DNA from: Beaufortia kweichowensis
Lineage: Eukaryota; Chordata; Actinopteri; Cypriniformes; Gastromyzontidae
Reading direction: 5' to 3'
Assembly: GCA_019155185.1 (NCBI GenBank)
Contig: CM032816.1
Coordinates: 8,844,510 to 8,908,509 of the forward strand
Length of the DNA stretch: 64,000 bases
Shown: piece after piece, positions 56,801 through 64,000 of the stretch
Position numbering within the stretch: position 1 is the first letter of the stretch
Layout of the letters: the number at the start of each line of letters is the position of its first letter
Notes under the pieces: model-generated
What the model was told of the DNA's origin: nothing
What the model saw: only the letters and a program-made list of their open reading frames with translations
Database searches by the model: none
Made by a program: the position numbers and the translations under genes

Positions 56801-59800
56801 ATGTGTTACAGGTTGAGTGCAACTCCAAACTGGATCCAACCAACACGACATTCCTTAAGGTTAGAAAAGATAAATATAACAGAACGAATGAAATTAAATT
56901 TAAATTGATCATTTTAACCTGTTACCTCAGGTACAACACTTTAATATTTCATAGTTGAATTCTAATCTAATCATGACAAACTATATATTGATAGAAAAGG
57001 TCCAATAATCAAGATATTTAACACATTTTTATAACAATAAACATAAACAACAATAAATTTACATTTTTTTTAAACTAAAATTTAAATTTTAGGTTAAGCT
57101 ATACAAATTTTTGGGTTAAATCATCTATACAAATAAATATATTTTTTCAGTAAATAATTAAAAATATATATATTATTTTTTAACAAATGAATATTTATTT
57201 TCTTTGTTGCAGATGGCTGATTCAGGTGGAATGCCTCAGCTTACACAGGTCAGACTACTTTAAATCTAATCTAATATTTCATGCTGACTCTAAGACTCAT
57301 GTGCTTTACAAAAAAACTGATCTGAAAACAGTTTTTTTACTTTAAACTTTGATTCTTGTTCTGATTCCAACAGCCTGGAAAACTCACAGAGGCTTTCAAG
57401 TACTTCCTACAGGGGATGGGTTACAGTAAGTTTGACTTGTTTATTATTATTTTAACTATAAATATATATATACTAAACAAATGGGGATCAATTTATGTCT
57501 CTAAACCAGACTACCAAAGTAAAATCGATTGTCCTTTCTTCCTTGTGTGTGCATATCCTATGAGTGTACTGTATGTGTGCGGGTAAGAGTGTGTGCAGGG
57601 TCCAAAATTACCACTTTCTAATTCATATCAAATATGAAAACTACTTCATTAGTTACTGCAAGTCAATACAAAAAGCTGCTTAAAATTTTAGATATAATTA
57701 AATCTGCAATCTTGTCTCTCTTATCACCATCTCTGTTTGAAACATAAAATTGCATAAAATTAATAAATATTTATGAATAATTGTAATAGTTAATTTTGGA
57801 CCCTGTTTGTGAGTGTGCTGTATCTGTTATAATCTGTACCCTATGTATATTTTTCCTACCTTTTCTTAGTTGCGTCTATAAAGGATCGGAGAATGAGTGG
57901 GGGGCCAGGTACTTCCAGTTTTGTGTTTACGCCTGCCCTCTTCCTCATCCCCAGCCCTCATTCAGATGTACTTTCAGTCCCCTGATTTATGTTAATCTAC
58001 CCGATTGATTTCTGAACTTATCTGCCCCAGAATGATTTCCATTCATTCATTATTTTCTTTATGGATCCGTGATTTTTCCCCTGGAGGAAAAATGTGCCTT
58101 GCGCTCCTGCACACCGCAGTCATTGAATGGCCTCTCATGCTCTTTGCATGGCGATTATTTCCAAATGTCAGGTTTAGAAATTGTATAGAATATTTTGAAC
58201 TTGTTAGATTTCCTTTAAACTTATCGTTTATTTTTACCTGAAAAATTAATTATATCTTTAACAAATAGATGGGAACTATGTTACTATGTAGCCAGTTACC
58301 GCTTAGTTTAATCTCAATAGGTCCTCTGTTATCAGATATTAAAAATAATAAATGGCAAATACATCTGCAAATAAGGGATGCAATAGCTTAATACAGTACA
58401 AATTTTTGCTTTTCATTGATACTGCAACCACTAATAATGTAAGAAAAACAATGTAGCGAAACAAAAATACTGATTAAGAAGTATTTGCACCAGTCTGAAT
58501 TAATTTTGGTTATGTGATCTATATTGTTTGTGGAATGTGATCAGCTTGACGCAAAAATAACCTAGAACAAACCTCAAGCATGTCATGCTGCCTCCTCCAC
58601 AACACATCATGCAAGACAAAATTACCTCTGGATATGTAAGTATTCATCTCTCTTTCTTTCTCTCTCTCTCTCTCTCTCTTTTTCAGTGCCTTCAGCCAGT
58701 ATGACCCGCCTCGCTCGTTCACGAACAGCCTCCCTGACCAGCGCTGGTTCCGTGGACGGTACTCGCAACCGCGCGTGCACGCATTCGGACAGCACCGAGG
58801 GTGTCGGGCAGGTCAGCCACACCATGGAAGTGTCCTGCTGAACGCTCGCTCATGTTCTCACTCGTGCACATTAGAGAGACATGACGCATGGAAGAAGGGC
58901 CTGAGAAGAATGGAGAATTCTTTCTTTCTCAGCCATTCATTTTCCATGTACTTTTCTCTCTGTTTCTTTTTTCAGTGTTAGCCCTCTTAAAGGAACAGTT
59001 CACCCAAAAATGAAAAATCTGTCATCATCTATTTACCTTAATGTACGCAATGTCCATGCTTTTTTATACAGTGAAGTGAGCGGTAATCATGGCTGTTGAG
59101 AAAGATAAGAGTCGTATGGATGATTTTAGTATGGACAGCTTCTAGTCCCCATCCACTTCCATTGTACAGAAGAAAGAACGTGTTTAACTTCTGCTTTAGT
59201 GTTCCACAGAAGAAGAAAAATCACATTAGGGGCATGACAGAATTTTCATTATTGGGTGAACTAATTCTTCAACCTGTAAAATAAAAACATGCTGTCTTCC
59301 CCCTTACAGTGTTTGATTATCTCCAACTTTGTAACACAATTTATTTATCGCTAAGTGTCAGTATTTCTGCACCCTTCGCTTGCTGCCTCTGGCCTTCACC
59401 TCCTCCCAAGAAAAAACTCCCATCAGCCCTTGCTCTCACTCGTTCCTGTCCTATGACAGTCTTTGGGGAGTAACTGATTGGTGGGTCGCACAGAGAGGGG
59501 GCGGGTCTTGAGGAGGAATATAAAACAAAGCTAGAGGAAGATAAAGAAGGGTTCTTAAAGGATTGAAAAAGTGTAAACAGGTTATGCTCTCCCTCTCTCT
59601 ACGAGTGAAAGCGAAGCGAATTGTGTTGCTGAAGAGGGCAAAAATCAACCGCTGAACAGCAGCTTTTGGCTAATCATCTCTGGTCATTCGGTCATATTGA
59701 AGTGCATGTATTACTACGCTAAATCATTAAAACAATATACATTTCATACATGGAAACTACGTTCATCTGAGTTTGTGACGTAAAACTCAATAATTCTGTA

Positions 59801-61555
59801 TTCACCTGTTGCTTTTATAGTAAAATAGTATAATCGTCAATCAAGTTAACGTTCAATAGCGTGCACTCCCTGTCATATGAAGGTGGCTTTGCCTGGGATC
59901 GGTTCTGTACGGTCTCCCTTTTACAGACAATCATCTTCTGACCCAAACCAAACTGGAACCGTCGACTGAGGCAGAGCCCGTGACGGGGTTTGTCGCTTTC
60001 ATTTTGTAAACATTCATGCATTAGTGCTACACGATTAAACCTTCAGGTTTCTCTTACAGCACCCAGCCCTGCACAAAGAATATACCAAAGTTACTGAAAC
60101 AAATACACACACGCTAATACATGCATACACATTCCCCGATGAGGGCTGGGCTCTGCAAGAGAACGGTTTGCATGCTAGTTATGAATGTTTTGTCATTTTT
60201 ATTTCATAGTGGACTCAATGGATTAATTTATTGTAGCTTTATGCAACCATAAGCATTATTAATTATTATTAAGTCACCATATACTAAGCACTCTGTGTGG
60301 AATGAATGAGTGAATGATTGATTGAATGAGCTCAGAGCTGATTGGCTGATGCAGCTGCTTGATTAGATTTACAAATTCTTTTAAATTCCGTTCCACTTGC
60401 ACTTTTGTCTTTGTCATTGAATGTCAATTTCTTCAACCAGAAAGCAAACAATAACATTTCAGAGGTGTGTTTCCTGTGCGTGTCTGTAAGGGGCAGGGCT
60501 TTCAGGAGCACCCTTGCTCCAAGCTCGGAATGTAGGGTAAAATCCCACACCCAAAAAACCCAAACCCTAAAAACACAAGGTGCCCCGCCCCTCACAAACA
60601 CACTCAAGGCGCCTCAAAGGGCTGTCGACCCAGGCGACGCATCGTGATCACCTCACGCGTTACTGTAGATACTGTACAAAGAGAGAGATGAATGCATGAC
60701 GTAATGTAAAAAAGAGAGGGAGAGCTTGAACGAGAGAACTGCTGGTGAATCAACGGAGGGTGAAAGCCAAACGCAAATGTAGAGAAAGAAGAAAAAGTGG
60801 TTGTGTTTCCTCCTAAAGACTGAAAGGACAAACGTGCGTTCTTTCCCGCTATTGATTTGCATGAGTTTTAAGAATGCAAGCCAGTGTTCGTGTCGTTTTC
60901 TTTTCTTACCTGTTTGAAGTATGCAATCGTGAGCTCTTAATAAGAGACGAGGAGCATGCCACAAACCCACCTTTCAAAGGTGCACTTTTATCCGTGATTC
61001 CCCGCTGTCTGCTTGGGGCCCTGAATGTATCCAGTCCTTTGAAAGTGCTGTACAGTATTGTCAATGTGGCCCCATATTACCTTTACTCAAATCAGGGCTC
61101 ACACCAGTGTAACCTGCCATACCTGCCTTCCCTCGCACCCTTCTCCCTATCAACCTGTGTCCTACGCTGTAGATATTTGCTGTTTTTAAGGCATAAAATC
61201 TAAAAATAGGTCTCTACCACTAGCCTTGTTGTGTGGAACATCTTAAATTCAACTTCCCAGTTCCTTTTTTATATAACAGTAGTTATATATCTCGTGTTGC
61301 ATCTGTTATTGTGAGGATTCAATGAGTATTATTAATAATATGATTACAGTTGCTACGACCTGCCATTGTTTTATATTAAGCAATAAGTTCTCTTGTGTGT
61401 TTTTTTGGAAGGGAAGCTGGATTCACTTAACCTGCTCATAATAAAGAAAACAAAACTAATGTGTTTATGTAGTATGTACATCTATATAAAAGCTGTCACT
61501 GTCTGTGTACTAAAAAACTGATCGTGCATTAAATAAAATGGATATGTAAAAGAAT
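38640..61555 (+). CDS. ndrg4: NDRG4, N-myc downstream-regulated family (gene span)
   Basis: NDRG4 is a cytoplasmic alpha/beta-hydrolase-fold protein without the catalytic triad, expressed mainly in brain and heart. This span is the transcription unit. Constitutive coding exons: 52102-52207, 54441-54560, 54642-54704, 54840-54900, 54991-55134, 55370-55473, 55561-55617, 55705-55756, 56812-56859, 57213-57248, 57374-57425, 58687-58841. Alternative first coding exons: 44999-45076 with 47483-47521 (long form), or 50823-50843 (MPECWDG form). Cassettes: 46016-46150 and 57870-57908. The elbow reads GIGVGAGA instead of GxSxG. Late exons encode GDNAPAEEGV and KMADSGGMPQ; the tail ends HTMEVSC. The short form sums to 1019 nt, one short of the 1020 nt (339 residues) known for mammals. 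The deficit lies in 54441-54560. Confidence 0.95.
38807..44985. other. ndrg4: ndrg4 intron upstream of the long-form coding exon
   Basis: No further exon was recognised. I looked for the extra mammalian N-terminal exon (beginning MKVLGHK) and did not see it. Groups of CCAGCTGG/CTGGT motifs at 42665-42715 and 44725-44860 resemble a diverged fish repeat. Confidence 0.45.
44725..44860. repeat. CTGGT/ACCAG-rich repeat
   Basis: CTAGCTGGTCCAAACTGGTT begins the stretch and CAGCTGTACCACCTTAAGCT follows near its end, with CTGG or CCAG motifs recurring between them in both orientations. A shorter piece is at 42665-42715. It looks like a dispersed imperfect inverted-repeat element. Confidence 0.4.
44999..45076 (+). 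CDS. ndrg4: ndrg4 long-form first coding exon
   Basis: The ATG at 44999 opens MAGMKDQQFTEEKPLLPEIR, recognisably the MAG...EEKPLL start of the long NDRG4 form. It gives 26 codons ending in phase 0 at GAGATG|GTGAGT. The upstream acceptor is TTGCAG before 44986 or CTCCAG before 44998. Confidence 0.88.
45400..45640 (+). repeat. Dispersed repeat with inverted ends (pair with 30765-31005)
   Basis: The left end CCTGTCAGAAGTTTGGAAAC and the right end AAACTTTTGACTGGTACTGT are approximate inverted repeats. The interior shares several blocks with gins3 intron 1. It is a non-autonomous element in an ndrg4 intron. Confidence 0.7.
45705..45765 (-). repeat. Fragment of teleost CATTTAGC repeat
   Basis: The minus strand reads CATTTACATTAATTCATTTA, then GCAGATGTTTTTATCCAAAC, matching the head of the repeat in ldhd intron 10. 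Confidence 0.65.
46016..46150 (+). CDS. ndrg4: Candidate ndrg4 cassette exon, 45 codons, arginine-rich
   Basis: The stretch follows the acceptor ATGGTGCAG and ends at TCG|GTAGGC. It is exactly 135 nt with no stop, phase 0 at both ends, so it can be included between 44999-45076 and 47483-47521 without changing frame. It encodes AKEQCVQVLPCATPSPQTAR, then PPKRWHSIARHW and LGITRRRTSGYIS: a Pro/Thr-rich head and a strongly basic tail with possible basophilic-kinase sites (RRRTS). GC content is well above that of the flanking intron. Inclusion would make a 416-residue long form. I do not recognise it from described NDRG4 forms. Confidence 0.6.
46915..47164. repeat. Cyprinid-type fold-back repeat (MITE-like), copy 3
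   Basis: The left end AAAGGGATAGTTCATGCAAA and the right end GAAGTGAACTATCTCTTTAA are inverted copies. TTTCTTCTGTGGAACACAAA lies inside. It is non-coding and lies in an ndrg4 intron. Confidence 0.8.
47483..47521 (+). CDS. ndrg4: ndrg4 long-form second coding exon (13 codons)
   Basis: After the acceptor TTCCTGCAG it encodes ENCETFVDAGDWK and ends at AAG|GTACAG. Human NDRG4 has an exon ending DTDWK at the same junction with EHDIETP. It is phase 0 at both ends and 39 nt long. The exon is skipped in the MPECWDG form. Confidence 0.82.
47522..50580. other. ndrg4: ndrg4 intron, no exon recognised
   Basis: AT-rich sequence leading to the internal promoter. It includes one arm of the GGTGGCTAATT repeat near 49438. 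The open frame at 48433-48660 (minus) has no splice context. Confidence 0.5.
50584..50822 (+). promoter_or_regulatory. ndrg4: Internal ndrg4 promoter (MPECWDG form)
   Basis: Two CCAAT boxes (50584-50588 and 50615-50619) are followed by a GC-box-like GGGGGAGGGGCC at about 50640 and a roughly 180-base GC-richer leader ending at the ATG at 50823. No TATA box is placed properly. This is the layout of a TATA-less promoter and fits the known use of alternative first exons in NDRG4. Confidence 0.6.
50823..50843 (+). CDS. ndrg4: ndrg4 alternative first coding exon (MPECWDG)
   Basis: ATG opens MPECWDG and the donor GGG|GTGAGT follows at once. The same seven residues begin the mammalian short NDRG4 form, so this tiny exon is secure despite its length. 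Phase 0 joins it to 52102. Confidence 0.9.
50844..52101. other. ndrg4: ndrg4 intron after the MPECWDG exon
   Basis: No exon was recognised. It holds a 22-base CA microsatellite at 51651-51672. Confidence 0.5.
51651..51672. repeat. (AC)n microsatellite
   Basis: A pure CA run of 22 bases in an ndrg4 intron. Confidence 0.9.
52102..52207 (+). CDS. ndrg4: ndrg4 first shared exon (EHDIETPFG...)
   Basis: Encodes EHDIETPFGMLHVVIRGAPK, then GNKPAILTYHDVGLN, the conserved start of the NDR domain. It is entered in phase 0 from either N-terminal form and leaves in phase 1 at AACC|GTAAGT. Confidence 0.95.
52208..54440. other. ndrg4: ndrg4 intron, 2.2 kb
   Basis: No exon was recognised. The first half is very AT-rich (52730-52960), and a GA-rich patch lies at 53590-53790. 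Confidence 0.5.
54441..54560 (+). CDS. ndrg4: ndrg4 second shared exon, one base short (frameshift)
   Basis: The exon reads KLCFNSFFHNEDMQEITKHF and VVCHVDAPGQQIGA in the expected frame, then changes to a +1 frame in which QMPQG is readable up to the donor GGG|GTAGGA. The exon is 120 nt; phase continuity with both neighbours and the mammalian length require 121. The missing base lies between 54542 and 54548 (text GGTGCCGCCAGATG). As written, translation of every form stops at TAG 54668-54670 in the next exon, after 91 residues in the short form. A sequencing or assembly error is the simplest cause; a real null allele is possible. Confidence 0.9.
54561..57373 (+). CDS. ndrg4: ndrg4 shared exons 3-10 (NDR domain core)
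   Basis: This interval holds 54642-54704 (YQYPTMDQLAGMLPSVVQHF), 54840-54900 (SIVGIGVGAGAYILAKFA), 54991-55134 (LIFPDLVEGLVLLNIDPNGK, then TKLSGLTSSLP), 55370-55473 (EEIMSNTEVVQSYRQQI), 55561-55617 (RRDLEMNRSGSVLNAKTL), 55705-55756 (CPVMLVVGDNAPAEEGV), 56812-56859 (VECNSKLDPTNTTFLK) and 57213-57248 (MADSGGMPQLTQ). All have GT-AG boundaries and continuous phase relative to each other. The oxyanion/nucleophile region lacks serine, as in all NDR proteins. Introns are short and AT-rich. Confidence 0.94.
56951..57060 (+). repeat. Dispersed repeat, pair with 20583-20690
   Basis: GAATTCTAATCTAATCATGA and CTATATATTGATAGAA are shared with the copy in znrf1 intron 1. This copy lies in an ndrg4 intron. 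Confidence 0.65.
57374..57425 (+). CDS. ndrg4: ndrg4 exon encoding PGKLTEAFKYFLQGMGY
   Basis: Acceptor CCAACAG, donor TTACA|GTAAGT, leaving phase 1 (A). It can join either the 13-codon cassette at 57870 or the last exon at 58687 in frame. Confidence 0.94.
57870..57908 (+). CDS. ndrg4: ndrg4 13-codon C-terminal cassette exon
   Basis: After TTTTCTTAG it encodes, with the split codon, IASIKDRRMSGGP and ends at CCAG|GTACTT. Mammalian NDRG4 forms with extra residues (IAHLKDRRLSGGA) before VPSASM have the same exon. It is 39 nt and preserves frame, giving the 352-residue class of form when included. Confidence 0.85.
57909..58686. other. ndrg4: ndrg4 last intron
   Basis: No exon was recognised. 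The 3' end is a pyrimidine tract dominated by CT dinucleotides (about 58648-58684) directly before the AG. Confidence 0.6.
58687..58841 (+). CDS. ndrg4: ndrg4 last coding exon (phosphorylated tail)
   Basis: Encodes PSASMTRLARSRTASLTSAG, then SVDGTRNRACTHSDSTEG and ends HTMEVSC with TGA at 58839-58841. The Ser/Thr/Arg-rich tail is the known regulatory, phosphorylatable region of NDR proteins. Confidence 0.95.
58985..59275. repeat. Cyprinid-type fold-back repeat (MITE-like), copy 4, in ndrg4 3' UTR
   Basis: The left end AAAGGAACAGTTCACCCAAA and the right end TTCATTATTGGGTGAACTAA are inverted copies. The centre has CCACTTCCATTGTACAG. If the 3' UTR extends through it, the mRNA would carry a long imperfect hairpin. 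Confidence 0.75.
61532..61537 (+). terminator. ndrg4: ndrg4 poly(A) signal
   Basis: AATAAA is followed 20-40 bases later by GGTGCTTTGTGTGTTTTTTT, a classic GT-rich downstream element. Cleavage is expected near 61555. Confidence 0.65.
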
Positions 61556-61884
61556 GAGGTGCTTTGTGTGTTTTTTTGCACCTGATTTATTTCAAAAAGC
61601 AATTTAGCTAGAATTTTACTTCTTTCATACAGTAAAATAATTAAAATTTTCCTTAGTATGAGACTTTTAAAATGTATTTAAATAGATGACGAAAAGGAGT
61701 TTTTCAATAAATAAAATAAATGTGTCTTTTATGGAACCTGAATTAAAACAAAAACATGACGTCACCGTTTTAAGGCCTGTATTAGAATTTACAAATAACG
61801 TAAGCAAAACCGTTTTTAATTCATAAGCTCTTAATTTTAATTAATAATACTTGTGTACGCTGATTCGATCACTCCTGACATGTG

Positions 61885-61995
61885 GGCGTGTCCGCCATTT
61901 TGGAACAGTCCACATTTCAATTGCAGACGTCACTCACACTTTGCCAAGACGCCACGTAAAAACCGCAGGATTGAAAATGGGATAACCATTTAAAG
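61885..61995 (+). promoter_or_regulatory. Orphan promoter-like patch with splice donor
   Basis: CCGCCATTTTGG (61892-61903) is a good YY1 site, GACGTCAC (61926-61933) a CRE-like site, and AAAG|GTGAGA ends a possible short non-coding exon at 61995. In many vertebrate genes a YY1 site sits at the start of transcription with a donor about 100 bases later. No matching downstream exon is visible before the opposing gene. Confidence 0.3.
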
Positions 61996-62264
61996 GTGAG
62001 AATGTGTTTGTTATGTAATACCACAATGGTACAGGTTTTTAAAACTAACTTTTAATGTTGTGCTGTCGTAACTATTGTTGCATTGTGTTTGTTGATGCAA
62101 ATGTAATGTTTGTGTGTACACAACAACATGTAACATTTGATCATTGTACTTACAGTAACTACTGTACGGTTGCACAACCAGTCCATTGACCAAAAAACTG
62201 GCCTAATATGACTTAATATAAAAATTTAATTATGAGATATCTATAAATATCACTAGGATTTTAA

Positions 62265-62345
62265 TCTTTGGCATGTCATTACTCGGTCAGTATTAAAGAT
62301 ATTAAGGTTGCATTTTAATTTGAACTGTTTTTACATTATTTCAGT
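62265..62345 (-). repeat. Dispersed repeat (AATCATCCTACATAATG family), copy 4
   Basis: The reverse complement reads TAATATCTTTAATACTGACC, then GAGTAATGACATGCCAAAGA, matching the 31390 copy. The other half is more diverged. Confidence 0.55.
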
Positions 62346-62624
62346 CATTTTAACTTAAATTAACATTTAAATTAAGTTAAACAACAACAGTAAGGCAAAT
62401 AAAAAGTGAAAACAAACAAAAATTTATATAATAAAAAAAAGTATAAAATATATTATAAAATCATTATAGAAACTAAAGTCACTGCATTGCTTGTGAAATT
62501 GCATGCGATAAGATTACTCCCTCATAGTGTAAATGTAATAACAGTACTGCAAACAAACAACAGAGGGCAGTGTGACATCACGAATCATAAAGCCAACATA
62601 ACTCTTATATTTAGAAGACTAACT

Positions 62625-62630
62625 TTTATT
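62625..62630 (-). terminator. Possible poly(A) signal of the olfactomedin-like gene
   Basis: The minus strand has AATAAA only 23 bases beyond the stop codon. If used, the 3' UTR would be very short. Confidence 0.4.
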
Positions 62631-62652
62631 TTATATCACATTCAATAGAAAC

Positions 62653-64000
62653 TTACTGAAACATGATTTCATATGTAAGAATGTAAGCATCACTGTACAC
62701 ATACAACAGATGATCTCTGGGGTCATAGTTTAGAAACTTAATATTAGCCTGTATCTTCTTAATACGAATTCTCCAATCATAGCGCTCTGTGTTGGTTTTG
62801 GTGTCAAATGAATAAAAGATCTCCTCTGTGTCTTTATCCAGGTAACGGGTGGCGTACAGCACACCGCACACCATGAAGGTGTTTGTGACTGTCTTTTTGT
62901 GCAGAGAAGTGGTCCAGGTTTGACTCAAGACAGGTGGAGTGCTAGTCTCAAGTTTACTAATAACTACATTACCAAAGTTGCTTGTTGTTGCATAAATAAC
63001 GTATACACCCAATTCATCGGTGGCAAAATCCATGTCTGTATGGCTGTACGCTGAGGCAAGATGTGCAAAAGGAAACTTGCTGTTGTAACCTGCATCATTA
63101 GGCAGTGCCACATTACTAACAGTGCGAGTCGTCATATTAAACCGACAGACAGATAATGTGTTGTAACAGTTATAGTAAAGTGCATTTCCATACATGACCA
63201 TGTTTGGACTCTGAATTGTGTTAGTTGTTGGGTTGGAGCTTGATATGTATGTGTCTGTAGGTCCTATACCTAATAAAATAGTACTCAGACTATTGTATTG
63301 GCGAATATAGTGGCCGAATACATTGCTAGCTGTCAGTACCACCAGCCAGTACTTGTTCTCGTCTCCTGGAGCAGGGTTTGCATCCCTGCCCCAAGCCCCA
63401 AAAGAGTAAGAGGTCCCGTATACTGTAAGGGAGTAAGTTTTGGGTCCTGTCACATTGACCATTTGACCCAGACCACAGTAGCCTAAAGAGAAAGAGAGAA
63501 TGATAAGTTAAATACTTGATCTGTTGCTAAACATAAATGAAAACGAATAGGTGTAGTACCGGGGGAAGATGTTGGGGGTGGTGATGTTGCATTAAGCTCA
63601 TCCTTGCACAGTTCCAAGTCTCTCTTGATACGCTGATTCTCCCGTTGTTTCATTATCACCAGCGTGTGGTCAAAGTTCTCTATCTCTGCCATTGTGTCCT
63701 TCATATCCTGAAGCTTTAAGAATGTGGGAGAAAATATGAATTAGCACAAGATAAACCATGACAAAAATTGAAATAGAATAAAATTGGCCTGAAGGTTATA
63801 AACAGGTAAATAACCTAAAAACAAATATTTCTCATTTAAGAAAAGATTTTTTAGCATCTGTTCTACTGTACTGTCCCCTCTTTTGCATTATGTTGTAATT
63901 GAAATTACAATTAATGTATTTAATTTAAACATTATGTTTAAAATCCATTTACAAGTTTATGAAATTTGAAGATTTTAATCCTTAATCCTTCAACTCAGCT
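62653..64000 (-). CDS. Olfactomedin-4-like secreted glycoprotein, 3' part
   Basis: The gene continues beyond the right edge. The last exon (63482-62653, 276 full codons plus stop) encodes a complete olfactomedin (OLF) beta-propeller domain. It starts GYCGLGQMVNVTGPK and has SFGAWGRDANPAP, DFATDELGVYVIYATTSNFG, TFMVCGVLYATRY and the C-terminal NYDPRDHLLYVYSDAY. The preceding exon (about 63713-63560) encodes DMKDTMAEIENFDHTLVIMK, then a charged heptad-like stretch and an Asn-glycosylation site in ELNATSPPPTSSPG. That is the coiled-coil stalk of OLFM4-type proteins. The junction is phase 1 with a CTCTTTAG acceptor and CCCCG|GTACTA donor. The start of the stalk exon is uncertain (AAAG before CTTCAG, or TTCAG before GATATG). 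The N-terminus and signal peptide are not in the window. It could be one of several fish OLFM4 paralogues. Confidence 0.85.
63560..63713 (-). CDS. Olfactomedin-4-like stalk exon
   Basis: Read leftward, LQDMKDTMAEIENFDHTLVI continues into a Lys/Glu/Arg-rich helix with one cysteine (LELCKDEL) that could form an interchain disulfide, then a Pro/Ser/Thr linker. It ends at the donor after base 63560. Confidence 0.7.
63714..64000. other. Intron of the olfactomedin-like gene
   Basis: AT-rich sequence to the window edge, with no further exon recognised on the minus strand. Confidence 0.5.

Larger units (their letters stand above)
58842..61555 (+). other. ndrg4: ndrg4 3' UTR
   Basis: There is no other gene between the stop codon and a good poly(A) signal 2.7 kb on. 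The UTR holds one fold-back repeat. The open frames at 59096-59284 and 60405-60647 have no support. An earlier AATAAA lies at 61440-61445. Confidence 0.55.
61556..62624. other. Intergenic, ndrg4 to olfactomedin-like gene
   Basis: AT-rich sequence holding a promoter-like patch (61885-61995) and one dispersed repeat (62265-62345), listed separately. No coding exon was recognised. Confidence 0.5.

Overview
This window is vertebrate nuclear DNA, almost certainly from a ray-finned fish and probably a cypriniform (zebrafish/carp-like). The evidence is short exons with canonical GT-AG splice sites, AT-rich introns, long GA/CT and CA microsatellites, many short fold-back (MITE-like) repeats of the kind common in cyprinids, and protein sequences that look like fish orthologues. 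There is no bacterial, plasmid, phage or CRISPR content. All genes were reconstructed by hand from splice sites and reading frame. Protein family names come from recognition of the sequences, not from a search.

Layout. (1) 1-4.5 kb has no confident gene. A GC-rich block at 1.67-2.0 kb, with a perfect CRE and a leftward splice donor, looks like the promoter and first exon of a gene running off the left edge. (2) ldhd, mitochondrial D-lactate dehydrogenase, + strand, 11 exons between 4745 and 8243, 489 codons. (3) znrf1, a membrane-associated E3 ubiquitin ligase, - strand, 4 coding exons between 27984 and 11525, 215 codons. It lies tail-to-tail with ldhd and begins in a CpG-rich block at 27.2-28.55 kb. 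(4) gins3, the PSF3 subunit of the replicative GINS complex, + strand, 3 exons between 30408 and 32424, 211 codons, head-to-head with znrf1, with an E2F-type site just upstream. (5) An unidentified pair of exon-like open stretches at 33.28-33.81 kb. (6) ndrg4, + strand, from a probable non-coding first exon near 38.7 kb to a stop at 58841 and a poly(A) signal near 61.53 kb. It has two alternative N-termini, a 135-nt phase-0/0 cassette exon and a 39-nt C-terminal cassette exon. (7) The 3' part of an olfactomedin-4-like secreted glycoprotein gene, - strand, 62653 to past the right edge.

The genes do not form a functional pathway; they are ordinary neighbours. Two linkage blocks that lie far apart on human chromosome 16 (LDHD-ZNRF1 and GINS3-NDRG4) are adjacent here.

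The most notable observations are: a one-base deficit in a constitutive ndrg4 exon near 54.55 kb that would truncate every isoform; a candidate 45-residue, arginine-rich ndrg4 cassette exon; an ldhd intron made almost wholly of repeat, whose polypyrimidine tract is a CT microsatellite; and an orphan two-exon open frame between gins3 and ndrg4. I did not find a new defence, mobile or regulatory system.
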